Origin: Streptomyces sp. SLBN-31
Lineage (GTDB): Bacteria > Actinomycetota > Actinomycetes > Streptomycetales > Streptomycetaceae
Direction: 5' to 3'
Length of the DNA: 64,000 bases
Assembly: GCF_006715395.1 (NCBI RefSeq)
Contig: NZ_VFNC01000002.1
Span: forward strand, 3,658,001-3,722,000
The notes under the pieces were generated by a model. The model was not told the DNA's origin and ran no database searches. It saw nothing but the letters and a program-made list of their open reading frames with translations. The position numbers were made by a program, and so were the translations under genes. Shown piece by piece: positions 51,700-60,577 of the stretch (positions are counted from its first letter, which is position 1; every line of letters begins with the position of its first letter).

Positions 51700-52650
51700 T
51701 CAGGCGCACACGTCCGGAACCCAGCCCCCCTCCGGCACCCTCAGCCACCCCTCCCCCGCCGACAGTTCCGCCGCCGCGTGGCGGAGCGCGTCGAGGGCCG
51801 GGTGGGTCAGGCCCCTTCGCCAGACCAGGGACACGGGGGACAGTGGGACCGGGTCGGTCAGGGGGCGCAGAACCGTGCGCGGCAGGGCCGGGAAGTCGGT
51901 CACCGCGAGGATCGGGTGCCGCATCTTGGCCATGATCCGTTCGAACTCCTCGTCGCCGACGGCCAGCGGTGCGGGTGGCGCGATCTCGATGTCGCGGCCG
52001 TCGAACAGGCGGCGCGCGAGGTCCGTCCACTCGGGGGTGCGGGGGTTTCCGGCGCCCGCGTACACCGTCTCGCCCGCCAGCGCGGCCAGCGGCACCGCGT
52101 CCAGGGAGGCCAGGCGGTGGTCGTCGGGCAGGACGACCGCCATCGGCTCGTGGCGGACGAGGAGGTGGTCCAGTCGGCCGCGCAGTGCCGGGTCCAGCCC
52201 CCCGTACCGTCCGAACGAGGCGTCCAGCCGTCCGGCCAGCAGTTCCGTCGCCGCGCCGGTCAGCCCGCTCTCGTACCGTGCCATCAGCTCGTGCTCGGGG
52301 GCGAGTTCGCGGGCCCGGTGCAGGACGCGGCGTGCGGTGATCGCTTCCCGGTAGTTGAGGTCGACCAGCAGGGGGCGGGCCTGTCCGAAGGCGCCCAGCA
52401 ACTCGTCCTGCGCCGCCAGCACGCGGCGGGCGTACGGCAGCAGTCGCTCGCCGTCGGATGTGAGCGTCACCTGCCGGGTGGAGCGCACGAACAGGTCCGC
52501 CCCCAACTCCCGCTCCAGTCTCCGTACATCCCGGCTGAGCGCCTGCTGGGCGACGTAGAGCCGGGCGGCGGCCCGGGTGAAGTGCAGTTCGTCGGCGACC
52601 GTGACGAACGCGCGGAGGAGTCGGGGGTCGAGGTGGCGGGGGGCGGACAC
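51700..52650 (-). CDS. LysR-family transcriptional regulator
   Basis: 316 residues from GTG 52650. N-terminal winged helix: LDPRLLRAFVTVADELHFTRAAARLYVAQQALSRDVRRLE (in outline), then the linker helix and a periplasmic-binding-like effector domain (PLLVDLNYREAITARRVLHRA onward). Divergent from an MFS transporter gene with 97 bp between starts; LysR proteins normally regulate such divergent neighbours and themselves, so the transporter is the likely target. Effector unknown. Confidence 0.9.
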   Translation of the reverse strand: MSAPRHLDPRLLRAFVTVADELHFTRAAARLYVAQQALSRDVRRLERELGADLFVRSTRQVTLTSDGERLLPYARRVLAAQDELLGAFGQARPLLVDLNYREAITARRVLHRARELAPEHELMARYESGLTGAATELLAGRLDASFGRYGGLDPALRGRLDHLLVRHEPMAVVLPDDHRLASLDAVPLAALAGETVYAGAGNPRTPEWTDLARRLFDGRDIEIAPPAPLAVGDEEFERIMAKMRHPILAVTDFPALPRTVLRPLTDPVPLSPVSLVWRRGLTHPALDALRHAAAELSAGEGWLRVPEGGWVPDVCA

Positions 52651-52747
52651 GCGGTGAACCTACAGCACCCACTCACAACACAGGTGCGTGAATCGGTGCG
52701 AAGCAGGTGTTGGACCCCTTGATCGTCCGCGGGCGACCGTAGTGTCC

Positions 52748-54043
52748 ATGCCGCAGTCCGAGCCCCGCAGGCCACCGATGTTCACCGTCACCGCCGACAC
52801 CCTCGTCGCCGTCGACTTCAGCTCCCGTACGACAACGCCCGGCCCCTACCGCCGGCTGCTGTCCACCCCCGGCGCCCGCGCCTTCACCCTCCCCAACCTC
52901 CTCGCCCGCCTGCCGATGGGCATGTTCAGCGTGAGCGCGGTGGTGATGATCGCCGGCTCGCGCGGCTCGTATGCCCTCGCCGGCGCCGTCACCGCGACCG
53001 GCCTCGCGGCGACCGCCCTGGTCGCCCCGTGGATCGCGCGGCTCGTCGACCGGCACGGGCAGGCACGGGTCGCCGTACCGGCGACCGCCATCGCCGTCCT
53101 CGGCTCCCTCGCGCTGCTGTTGTGCGTCCGCTTCGACGCCCCCGCCTGGACCCTGTTCGCCTCCTACGCGGCCACCGCCACCACCCCCAACACCGGCGGC
53201 ATGTCCCGCGCCCGCTGGGCCCATCTCCTCAAGGGCGACGAGCGGGCGCTGCACACGGCGAACTCCTTCGAGCAGTCCGCCGACGAGGCGTGTTTCATGC
53301 TGGGCCCGGTACTCGCGGCCTTCCTGTGCGGAACGTTCTTCCCGGAGGCGGGCACGCTGGTGGGGGCCGTGCTGCTGCTCACCGGTGTGCTGTTGTTCGC
53401 CGCGCAGCGTTCGACCGAGCCGCCCGCGCGCCGGCTCCCGCACAACGGGCCCCCGTTCCGGGCTCCGGGCATGCCCGCGCTGCTCACCGTCTGCCTCGCC
53501 ATGGGCGCGGTGTTCGGTTCCATGGAGGTCGTCACCATCGCGTTCGCGGACGCGCGGGGGCACCGCTCGGCGGCGGGGGCCGTACTGGCGCTGCAGGCGG
53601 CCGGCTCGTGCGCGGCGGGTCTGCTGTTCGGGACGCTCAGGACCAGGGGGCCGGCCTCCGAGCGGCTTCCCCGGTGCATCGCCGCGATGACGGGTTTGCT
53701 CACCCTGCCCCTGCTCACCGCGACCCTCGCCGGTTCACTGCCTCTCCTCGCGCTCGCCCTCCTCGTCGCCGGCATGGCGACCGCCCCGACGATGGTCACG
53801 ACGATGACGCTGGTCCAGCGGCTCACCCCCGAGGGCCGCCTCAACGAGGGCATGACCCTCGCCGTCACCGGCCTGCTCGGCGGCATCGCCTGCGGCTCGG
53901 CGACCGGCGGCTGGACGGTGGACCACATGTCGCCCACGGCCGGGTTCGGGGTGCCGGTGACCGCCGCGGCCGTGGCGCTGATGATCTCCCTCGTCGCGCA
54001 GTCGGCACCATCTGCGGACAGCGATTCCCGTCAAAGGCATTGA
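52748..54043 (+). CDS. Major facilitator superfamily transporter
   Basis: 431 residues from ATG 52748 (another ATG at 52778 is possible). Twelve hydrophobic segments; the first half contains PNLLARLPMGMFSVSAVVMI and the loop ARLVDRHGQARV (motif A-like), the second half RCIAAMTGLLTLPLLTATLAG. The pattern resembles the YbjJ/ProP-independent exporter group often called MFS transporter only. Controlled presumably by the divergent LysR regulator. Ends 128 bp before the sugar ABC operon; the operon operators lie in that gap. Confidence 0.87.
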   Translation: MPQSEPRRPPMFTVTADTLVAVDFSSRTTTPGPYRRLLSTPGARAFTLPNLLARLPMGMFSVSAVVMIAGSRGSYALAGAVTATGLAATALVAPWIARLVDRHGQARVAVPATAIAVLGSLALLLCVRFDAPAWTLFASYAATATTPNTGGMSRARWAHLLKGDERALHTANSFEQSADEACFMLGPVLAAFLCGTFFPEAGTLVGAVLLLTGVLLFAAQRSTEPPARRLPHNGPPFRAPGMPALLTVCLAMGAVFGSMEVVTIAFADARGHRSAAGAVLALQAAGSCAAGLLFGTLRTRGPASERLPRCIAAMTGLLTLPLLTATLAGSLPLLALALLVAGMATAPTMVTTMTLVQRLTPEGRLNEGMTLAVTGLLGGIACGSATGGWTVDHMSPTAGFGVPVTAAAVALMISLVAQSAPSADSDSRQRH

Positions 54044-54073
54044 CGCGCCCACAGCGCCCACATACGGTCCCCC

Positions 54074-54111
54074 GTCGAAGCGCTTCGACGTCACGCATCG
54101 AATCGATTCGA
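54074..54111. promoter_or_regulatory. Twin LacI-type operators of the sugar operon
   Basis: GTCGAAGCGCTTCGAC (54074-54089) and TCGAATCGATTCGA (54098-54111) are both perfect palindromes sharing TCGAA-N4-TTCGA with central CG, the style of LacI-family sites. Their centres are 23 bp apart, about two helical turns, so two dimers could sit side by side. They precede the binding-protein gene by about 60-100 bp. Confidence 0.8.
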
Positions 54112-54171
54112 CGATGGCCCGTTCGCGCGTGACGTCCCGATACCCATCCGACTCTCCTGCGGAGGCACGGG

Positions 54172-55470
54172 ATGTTGACGACACGAAGGCGTGTGATGAC
54201 GGTCGCGGCGGCGGTCCTGGGAGGGTCGCTGCTCGTGACCGCCTGCGGCGGCTCGGACGGCGGCGGGTCCGCGGACGGCAAGACGCTCAAGCTCTGGCAC
54301 TACGAGGGTGCCGACAGCGCGATGGGCGCCGCCTGGAACGAGGCGATCAAGGAGTTCGAGGCCAAGCACCCGGGCGTGAAGGTGAAGTTCGAGGAGAAGG
54401 GCTTCGAACAGATCCAGAAGACGGCGCCCATGATCCTCAACTCCTCGGACGCGCCCGACCTCATGGAGTACAACAAGGGCAACGCGACCGCGGGCCAGCT
54501 GTCGAAACAGGGCCTGCTGACCGATCTGTCGGCGGAGGTCACCAAGCGCGGCTGGGACAAGACGCTCAGCGCGGGCGTGGCCACGACCAGCAAGTACGAC
54601 ACCAACGGCGTCATGGGCTCCGGCAAGTGGTACGGCGTGCCCAACTACGCCGAGTACACGATGGTCTACTACAACAAGGACCTCTTCAAGAAGTACGGGG
54701 TCGCCGAGCCGAAGACGTTCGACGAGCTCACGGCCGCCATGGACAAGTTCGTCGCCAAGGGCGTCACCCCGCTCGCCAACGCCGGCGCCGAGTACATGGC
54801 CCAGCAGTACCTGTACCAGCTCGCCCTGTCCAAGGCCGACCGCTCCTGGGTCGACAAGTACGAGCTGTACAAGGGCAAGAACGACTTCCACGACCCGGCG
54901 TGGACGTACGCGGCCACCACCTTCGCCGACTGGGTGAAGAAGGGCTACATCAGCAAGAAGTCGACCAGCACCAAGGCCGAGGACGCGGGCGTGTCCTGGA
55001 TCCAGGGCAAGACGCCGATCCTGTTCTCCGGCAGCTGGTGGTACGGCCGCTTCCAGTCGGAGGCCAAGTTCGACTGGGACAGCGGGCTGTGGCCGGGGTC
55101 GGACCTGACCCTGGGCTCGGGCGGCAACCTCTGGGTGGTCCCCAAGAACGCCAAGAACAAGGAGCTGGCCTACGACTTCATCGACATCACCATGTCGAAG
55201 AAGATCCAGAACATCCTCGGCAACAAGGGCGGCGTCCCGGTCGCGGCCGACACCTCGGCCATCACCGACCCCAAGTCCAAGGAACTGATCTCCGACTTCA
55301 ACACCGTCGGCAAGCGGGACGGCCTCGCCTTCTACCCGGACTGGCCGGTCAACGGCTTCTACGACGTCCTCGTCTCCGAGACGCAGAAGCTGATCACGGG
55401 CAGCGAGAAGCCGGACGCCTATCTGTCGAATCTCCAGCAGGCCTACGACAAGGGCGTGCCGCAGCAATGA
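54172..55470 (+). CDS. Sugar ABC transporter solute-binding lipoprotein
   Basis: 432 residues from ATG 54172, GGAGG 6 bases upstream. The N-terminus MLTTRRRVMTVAAAVLGGSL ends in a lipobox LVTAC with C25 as lipidated residue; the twin Arg could direct Tat export. The mature part is a CUT1 type-1 binding fold (KLWHYEGADSAMGAAWNEAI, APDLMEYNKGN, YYNKDLFKKYGV). It captures an oligosaccharide outside and delivers it to the two permeases. The gene stop overlaps the first permease start (ATGA). Linked glycosidases suggest xylo- or xyloglucan oligosaccharides. Confidence 0.93.
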   Translation: MLTTRRRVMTVAAAVLGGSLLVTACGGSDGGGSADGKTLKLWHYEGADSAMGAAWNEAIKEFEAKHPGVKVKFEEKGFEQIQKTAPMILNSSDAPDLMEYNKGNATAGQLSKQGLLTDLSAEVTKRGWDKTLSAGVATTSKYDTNGVMGSGKWYGVPNYAEYTMVYYNKDLFKKYGVAEPKTFDELTAAMDKFVAKGVTPLANAGAEYMAQQYLYQLALSKADRSWVDKYELYKGKNDFHDPAWTYAATTFADWVKKGYISKKSTSTKAEDAGVSWIQGKTPILFSGSWWYGRFQSEAKFDWDSGLWPGSDLTLGSGGNLWVVPKNAKNKELAYDFIDITMSKKIQNILGNKGGVPVAADTSAITDPKSKELISDFNTVGKRDGLAFYPDWPVNGFYDVLVSETQKLITGSEKPDAYLSNLQQAYDKGVPQQ

Positions 55471-56426
55471 CGGTCACCGTCGAACGGGGTGCGCGGACCG
55501 GCGGCGGGCAGCCGCACGCCGGCCCGCGCCGCCCCCGTACCCGCGACTCCTACGCCCTGTTCCTGCTGCCCGGCTTCCTCGCCTTCACGGCGATCATCAT
55601 CGTCCCGTTCCTGATGAACACGGGCGTGAGCTTCACCGAGTGGCAGGGCATCGGCACCCCGAAGTGGACCGGCCTCGCCAACTACCGTGATCTGCTGGAC
55701 GACTCGGAGTTCTGGGCGTCCTTCCGGCACAGCCTGTTCATGGTCGTCGCCATGGCCGCCGTGCCGACGGTGGTCGGACTCGTCCTGGCCGCCGCCCTGT
55801 TCGACTACATCGGCAAGCACTTCGGCAGCAAGGTCGCCGCCGTGCTGCGCGCCTGCTTCTACCTTCCGCAGGTGCTGCCGATCGCGGTCGCCGGCATCGT
55901 GTGGAGCTGGATCCTCGCGCCCGACAACGGCTCCCTCAACGAGCTGCTGAAGGCGGTCGGGCTCGGCAGCTGGCAACAGGACTGGCTCGGCGACCCCGAC
56001 ATCGCGCTCTACAGCGTCATGGGGGTCATGGTCTGGGTCCAGATCGGCTTCCCGCTGGTCGTCTTCATGGCCGGACTCCAGCGCGTGGACCCTCAGTTGC
56101 ACGAGGCCGCCGAACTGGACGGGGCCGGCTGGTGGCGGCGCTTCTGGCACATCACGCTGCCGCAGATCCGGCCGGAGATCTACGTCGTGCTGACCTGGTG
56201 CACGATCGCCGCGCTGAAGGTGTTCGGCGCGGTGTACGTGCTGACCAAGGGCGGCCCGGGCGGCGCGACCGACGTGCCGTCGTACTTCTCCTTCACCACC
56301 TTCTTCGAGAAGACGCAGGTCGGCTACGGCGCCGCGATCTCCACGATCCTCACGGTGATCATCCTGGCGCTCTCCCTGATCCTGCTGAAGCTCCAGACCC
56401 GCAGCGAGGAAGGGGACCGCGCATGA
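55467..56426 (+). CDS. Sugar ABC transporter permease (CUT1, MalF-like)
   Basis: 319 residues from ATG 55467 overlapping the binding-protein stop by 4 bp. Six membrane helices after a basic N-terminus; the ATPase-contact EAA loop is EAAELDGAGWWRRFWHITLPQI. First of two permease halves. No ATPase gene exists in the cluster; CUT1 systems of Streptomyces commonly share the MsiK ATPase encoded elsewhere, which I infer here. Confidence 0.93.
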   Translation: MTVTVERGARTGGGQPHAGPRRPRTRDSYALFLLPGFLAFTAIIIVPFLMNTGVSFTEWQGIGTPKWTGLANYRDLLDDSEFWASFRHSLFMVVAMAAVPTVVGLVLAAALFDYIGKHFGSKVAAVLRACFYLPQVLPIAVAGIVWSWILAPDNGSLNELLKAVGLGSWQQDWLGDPDIALYSVMGVMVWVQIGFPLVVFMAGLQRVDPQLHEAAELDGAGWWRRFWHITLPQIRPEIYVVLTWCTIAALKVFGAVYVLTKGGPGGATDVPSYFSFTTFFEKTQVGYGAAISTILTVIILALSLILLKLQTRSEEGDRA

Positions 56427-57247
56427 CGACCGCCCTGCGCCGCTACCCGGTGCTGATCGCCCTGTGCATCGCCGCCCTCTTCATGGTCGTGCCGTTCCTG
56501 ATCGTCGCGGTCAACGCGGTCAAGTCACCGACCGAGTACTCGCAGAACGGTCCGCTCAGCCTGCCGAAGGGCCTGTACACCACCGGCCTGAAGGACTTCT
56601 GGGAGCGGGTCGACTACGGCCAGAAACTGTTCAACTCCGTGCTGATCAGCGGCTCGGTGGCGGTGCTGGCGGCGGCCCTGTCGGTGCTCAACGCGTACGC
56701 GATCGGCATCGGCCGGATCAAGGGCCGCACCTGGGTGCTGGCGTTCTTCGTGCTCGCCAACATGCTCCCGCAGGAAGCGCTGGTCTACCCCGTCTACTAC
56801 CTGAGCAAGCAGGTCGGGCTGTACGACACCAGGCTGAGCGTGATCATCGTGTTCACGGTGATCCAGGCGGCCTTCGGCACGTATCTGCTCTCCTCCGTCC
56901 TCGGCCAGTTCCCGCGCGAGATCATCGAGGCGGCCCGGATCGACGGCGCGAACAAGTGGCAGGTGCTGTGGCGGATCGTCGTCCCGGTCAGCCGGCCCAC
57001 CATCGGCGTGCTCCTGGTCTTCTTCTTCATCTGGACCTGGAACGAGTTCCTGCTCCCCCTGGTCATGCTGATCTCCAACGACAACCAGACGGTGTCGGTG
57101 GCCCTCGGCGTGCTGCAGGGCCAGCGCCTGATGGACGCCACCATGACCAACGCGGCGGCCCTGCTCGGCGTGCTGCCCGCCATCGTCTTCTTCCTCGTCT
57201 TCCAGCGGACGCTCACCCGCGGCATCGCCGTGGGAGCCGTGAAGTAA
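56423..57247 (+). CDS. Sugar ABC transporter permease (CUT1, MalG-like)
   Basis: 274 residues from ATG 56423, again an ATGA overlap with the preceding gene. Six membrane helices; EAA loop EAARIDGANKWQVLWRIVVP; the conserved NEFLLPLVML segment of MalG-type permeases is present. Pairs with the MalF-like subunit to form the channel. Ends 12 bp before the GH31 gene, so the cluster is one operon. Confidence 0.93.
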   Translation: MTTALRRYPVLIALCIAALFMVVPFLIVAVNAVKSPTEYSQNGPLSLPKGLYTTGLKDFWERVDYGQKLFNSVLISGSVAVLAAALSVLNAYAIGIGRIKGRTWVLAFFVLANMLPQEALVYPVYYLSKQVGLYDTRLSVIIVFTVIQAAFGTYLLSSVLGQFPREIIEAARIDGANKWQVLWRIVVPVSRPTIGVLLVFFFIWTWNEFLLPLVMLISNDNQTVSVALGVLQGQRLMDATMTNAAALLGVLPAIVFFLVFQRTLTRGIAVGAVK

Positions 57248-57259
57248 GGACCCCCCCAC

Positions 57260-59512
57260 ATGAAGTTCACCGACGGCTACTGGCTGCTGCGCGAGGGCGT
57301 CACCGCGGCCCACCCGGTCGAGGTCCTCGACGTCACCGCCGCCGAGGGCGCGCTGGACATCCACGCGCCGACCCAGCCCATCCGCCACCGCGGCGACCTG
57401 CTGAAGGGACCGGTCGTGACGATCAGCGCGCACGCCCCGATGCCCGACGTCATCGGCGTCACCTTCACGCACTTCGAGGGCGAGCAGCCCCGCGGCCCGC
57501 AGTTCGAGCTGGGCAGGCAGGACTTCGCGGTCCACACGGAGTACGACGAGGAGCACGCCACGCTGACCTCCGGCGCGCTCTCGGTCCGGGTGGCCCGCAC
57601 CGGCCCCTGGCACGTGGACTTCCTCGCCGACGGCCGGACGCTCACCACCAGCGGCCCCAAGAACATGGGCATCATGCGGGACACCGCCACCGGCGCCCAC
57701 TACCTGCGCGAACAGCTCAACCTGACCGTCGGCACGTCCGTCTACGGCCTCGGCGAGCGCTTCGGACCGCTGGTCAAGAACGGCCAGGTCGTCGACATCT
57801 GGAACGCCGACGGCGGCACGGCCACCGAACAGGCCTACAAGAACGTGCCGTTCTACCTCACCGACGCGGGCTACGGCGTCTTCGTCGACCACCCGGGCAG
57901 GGTGTCCTTCGAGGTGGGCTCGGAGGCGGTGTCCCGGGTGCAGTTCAGCGCGGAGACCCAGCAGCTGACGTACTACGTCATCTACGGCCCCACCCCCAAG
58001 GACGTGCTGCGCAAGTACACCGCCCTCACCGGCCGCCCCGCCCTGCCGCCCGCCTGGTCGTTCGGCCTGTGGCTGTCGACGTCCTTCACGACGTCGTACG
58101 ACGAGCAGACGGTGACCTCGTTCATCGAGGGCATGCGGGAGCGCGAACTGCCGTTGTCCGTCTTCCACTTCGACTGCTTCTGGATGCGCGAGTTCAACTG
58201 GTGCGACTTCCAGTGGGACCCGCGGGTCTTCCCCGACCCCGAGGGCATGCTCGCCCGGCTCAAGGCCAAGGGCCTGCACATCTGCGTCTGGATCAACCCC
58301 TACATCGCGCAGCGCTCGCCGCTGTTCGCGGAGGGCAAGGCGCTCGGCCATCTGCTGAAGCGGCCGGACGGCAGTGTCTGGCAGTGGGACCTGTGGCAGC
58401 CCGGCATGGCGCTGGTCGACTTCACCAGCCCGGCGGCCCGCGACTGGTACGCCTCGAAGCTGGAGGCGCTGCTCGCGCAGGGCGTCGACTGCTTCAAGAC
58501 CGACTTCGGCGAGCGGGTCCCGGTCGACGTCGCCTACGCCGACGGCTCGGACCCCGAGCGGATGCACAACTACTACGCCTACCTGTACAACCGCACGGTC
58601 TTCGACGTGCTGCGCAAGCACCGCGGCCAGGGCGAGGCCGTCGTGTTCGCCCGGTCGGCGACGGCCGGCAGCCAGAAGTTCCCGGTGCACTGGGGCGGCG
58701 ACTGCGAGGCGACCTACGAGTCGATGGCGGAGTCGCTGCGCGGCGGGCTGTCGCTCGGCCTGTCCGGCTTCGGCTACTGGAGCCACGACATCGGCGGCTT
58801 CGAGGGCACCCCCACACCCGCCCTGTTCAAGCGCTGGCTGGCCTTCGGCCTGCTGTCCTCCCACAGCCGGCTGCACGGCAGCTCCTCCTACCGCGTCCCG
58901 TGGCTCTTCGACGAGGAGTCCGTGGACGTGCTCCGGCTGTTCACCCGGCTGAAGCTGAGCCTGATGCCGTACCTGTACGAGGCGGCGCGCACCGCCCAGG
59001 CCGAGGGCGTGCCGATGATGCGGGCGATGGTGCTGGAGTTCCCGGACGACCCCGGGTGCGCGCACCTGGAGCGGCAGTACATGCTGGGGCCGGACCTGCT
59101 GGTGGCGCCGGTGTTCAGCGACGACGGCGACGTCTCGTACTACGTCCCCGAGGGGACCTGGACCCACTTCCTGAGCGGGCGGACGGTGACCGGCCCGCGC
59201 TGGGTACGCGAGCGGCACGGCTTCTCCAGTGTGCCGCTGCTGGTCAGGCCCGGTGCGGTCATCCCGGTCGGCGCGGTCGACGACCGGCCCGACTACGACT
59301 TCGCCGACGGAGTCACCCTGCGGGCGTTCGGGCTGCGCCGGGGCGCACGGGTGACGGTGCCGGTCGGGGAGGTCGTCTTCACCGTCGTACGCGAGGGGGA
59401 CACGCTGCGGGCCTCGTGCAGTGATCCGGCGGCACCGTGGGTGCTGACGGCCGGGGAGCGCACGGCGCGGGCGCAGGCGGGCACCGGCTTTCTCTCCCTG
59501 GAGCTGGACTGA
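57260..59512 (+). CDS. GH31 alpha-xylosidase
   Basis: 750 residues, ATG 57260. The N-terminal beta domain and (beta/alpha)8 barrel of GH31 are clear. FKTDFGERVPVDV places the nucleophile at D415 and HWGGD the acid/base at D481, matching D416 and D482 of E. coli YicI; Phe-Gly-Glu after the nucleophile is the alpha-xylosidase version rather than alpha-glucosidase. No signal peptide, so it acts in the cytoplasm on imported isoprimeverose or xyloglucan fragments, removing alpha-1,6-xylose. The stop overlaps the LacI start. Confidence 0.92.
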   Translation: MKFTDGYWLLREGVTAAHPVEVLDVTAAEGALDIHAPTQPIRHRGDLLKGPVVTISAHAPMPDVIGVTFTHFEGEQPRGPQFELGRQDFAVHTEYDEEHATLTSGALSVRVARTGPWHVDFLADGRTLTTSGPKNMGIMRDTATGAHYLREQLNLTVGTSVYGLGERFGPLVKNGQVVDIWNADGGTATEQAYKNVPFYLTDAGYGVFVDHPGRVSFEVGSEAVSRVQFSAETQQLTYYVIYGPTPKDVLRKYTALTGRPALPPAWSFGLWLSTSFTTSYDEQTVTSFIEGMRERELPLSVFHFDCFWMREFNWCDFQWDPRVFPDPEGMLARLKAKGLHICVWINPYIAQRSPLFAEGKALGHLLKRPDGSVWQWDLWQPGMALVDFTSPAARDWYASKLEALLAQGVDCFKTDFGERVPVDVAYADGSDPERMHNYYAYLYNRTVFDVLRKHRGQGEAVVFARSATAGSQKFPVHWGGDCEATYESMAESLRGGLSLGLSGFGYWSHDIGGFEGTPTPALFKRWLAFGLLSSHSRLHGSSSYRVPWLFDEESVDVLRLFTRLKLSLMPYLYEAARTAQAEGVPMMRAMVLEFPDDPGCAHLERQYMLGPDLLVAPVFSDDGDVSYYVPEGTWTHFLSGRTVTGPRWVRERHGFSSVPLLVRPGAVIPVGAVDDRPDYDFADGVTLRAFGLRRGARVTVPVGEVVFTVVREGDTLRASCSDPAAPWVLTAGERTARAQAGTGFLSLELD

Positions 59513-60519
59513 TGGTGAAGATCACCGATGTGGCGCGGCACGCCGGGGTCTCCCCCAGCACCGTCTCCTACGCGCTCAGCGGCAAGCGGCCCATCTCGGA
59601 GGAGACCCGGCAGCGGGTCGAGGAGGCCATCCGCGAGCTGGGCTACCGCCCGCACGCCGGTGCCCGCGCCCTGGCCAGCAGCCGGTCCAACGTCCTGGCG
59701 CTCGTCGTGCCCTTACGGGCCGGCATCCATGTGCCGGTGGTGATGCAGTTCGCGGTGTCGGTGGTGACGACCGCACGGCGCCACGACCACGACGTGCTGC
59801 TGCTGACCCAGGAGGAGGGCGAGGACGGTCTGCGCCGGGTCGCCGACACGGCGCTGGTGGACGCGCTGATCGTGATGGACGTCCAGCTCCACGACCCCCG
59901 GCTGGGGCTGCTGCGCTCACTGGACCGGCCCTCCGTGCTGATCGGCTTCCCCGCCGAGCCGGACGGGCTGACCTGCGTCGACCTCGACTTCAAGGCGGCC
60001 GGTGAGGCGTGCGTGGAACATCTGGCTCGCCTGGGCCACCGGGTGGTGGCGCTCGTCGGGTCGCCGCCGGAGGTGTACGTGCGCGGGACCGCGTTCGCAC
60101 AACGGGTCGTCCAGGGGTTCACGGCCGCCGCCGACCGCGGCGGACTGTCGTCCTCCGTGCACCCCTGCGAGGCCACACCGGCGGCCGCCCGGCTGGTCGC
60201 CGAGCAACTCCTGCGCGAGCAGACCGCGTTGACCGGGATCGTCGTCCACAACGAGGCGATCCTCGAACCGCTGACGGAAGCCTTCGAACAGCTCGGCCTG
60301 CGCGTCCCCGGCGACCTGTCCGTCACCGCCATCTGCCCCGACGAGATCGCCGAGTCCGTCCGCGTGCCCGTCACCTCCGTCGCCCTGCCCTCCGCCGAGT
60401 TGGGCGAGCGGGCGGTGCAACTGCTGATGAAGAAGCTGGACGGCAGTGCCGTACCGGACGCGACGCTGCTCGCGCCGCGGATCACGGAGCGGGCGAGCAC
60501 CGCACCGAGGAACACCTGA
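59512..60519 (+). CDS. LacI-family transcriptional repressor with a TTA codon
   Basis: 335 residues, ATG 59512 overlapping the GH31 stop (TGATG). N-terminal helix-turn-helix ITDVARHAGVSPSTVSYALSG, hinge helix LASSRSNVLALVVP, then a PBP-like sugar-sensing core ending GERAVQLLMKKLDG. It probably binds the two TCGAA-N4-TTCGA palindromes ahead of the operon and is relieved by a xylo-sugar. Leu68 is encoded by TTA (59713-59715), the only TTA Leu codon I found in the window, making translation depend on the bldA tRNA. Confidence 0.92.
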   Translation: MVKITDVARHAGVSPSTVSYALSGKRPISEETRQRVEEAIRELGYRPHAGARALASSRSNVLALVVPLRAGIHVPVVMQFAVSVVTTARRHDHDVLLLTQEEGEDGLRRVADTALVDALIVMDVQLHDPRLGLLRSLDRPSVLIGFPAEPDGLTCVDLDFKAAGEACVEHLARLGHRVVALVGSPPEVYVRGTAFAQRVVQGFTAAADRGGLSSSVHPCEATPAAARLVAEQLLREQTALTGIVVHNEAILEPLTEAFEQLGLRVPGDLSVTAICPDEIAESVRVPVTSVALPSAELGERAVQLLMKKLDGSAVPDATLLAPRITERASTAPRNT

Positions 60520-60577
60520 AACACACCTGACGTACCTCAACACCCGTCTGCAAGGCCCTACCTGAGGGAGCCGCGTC

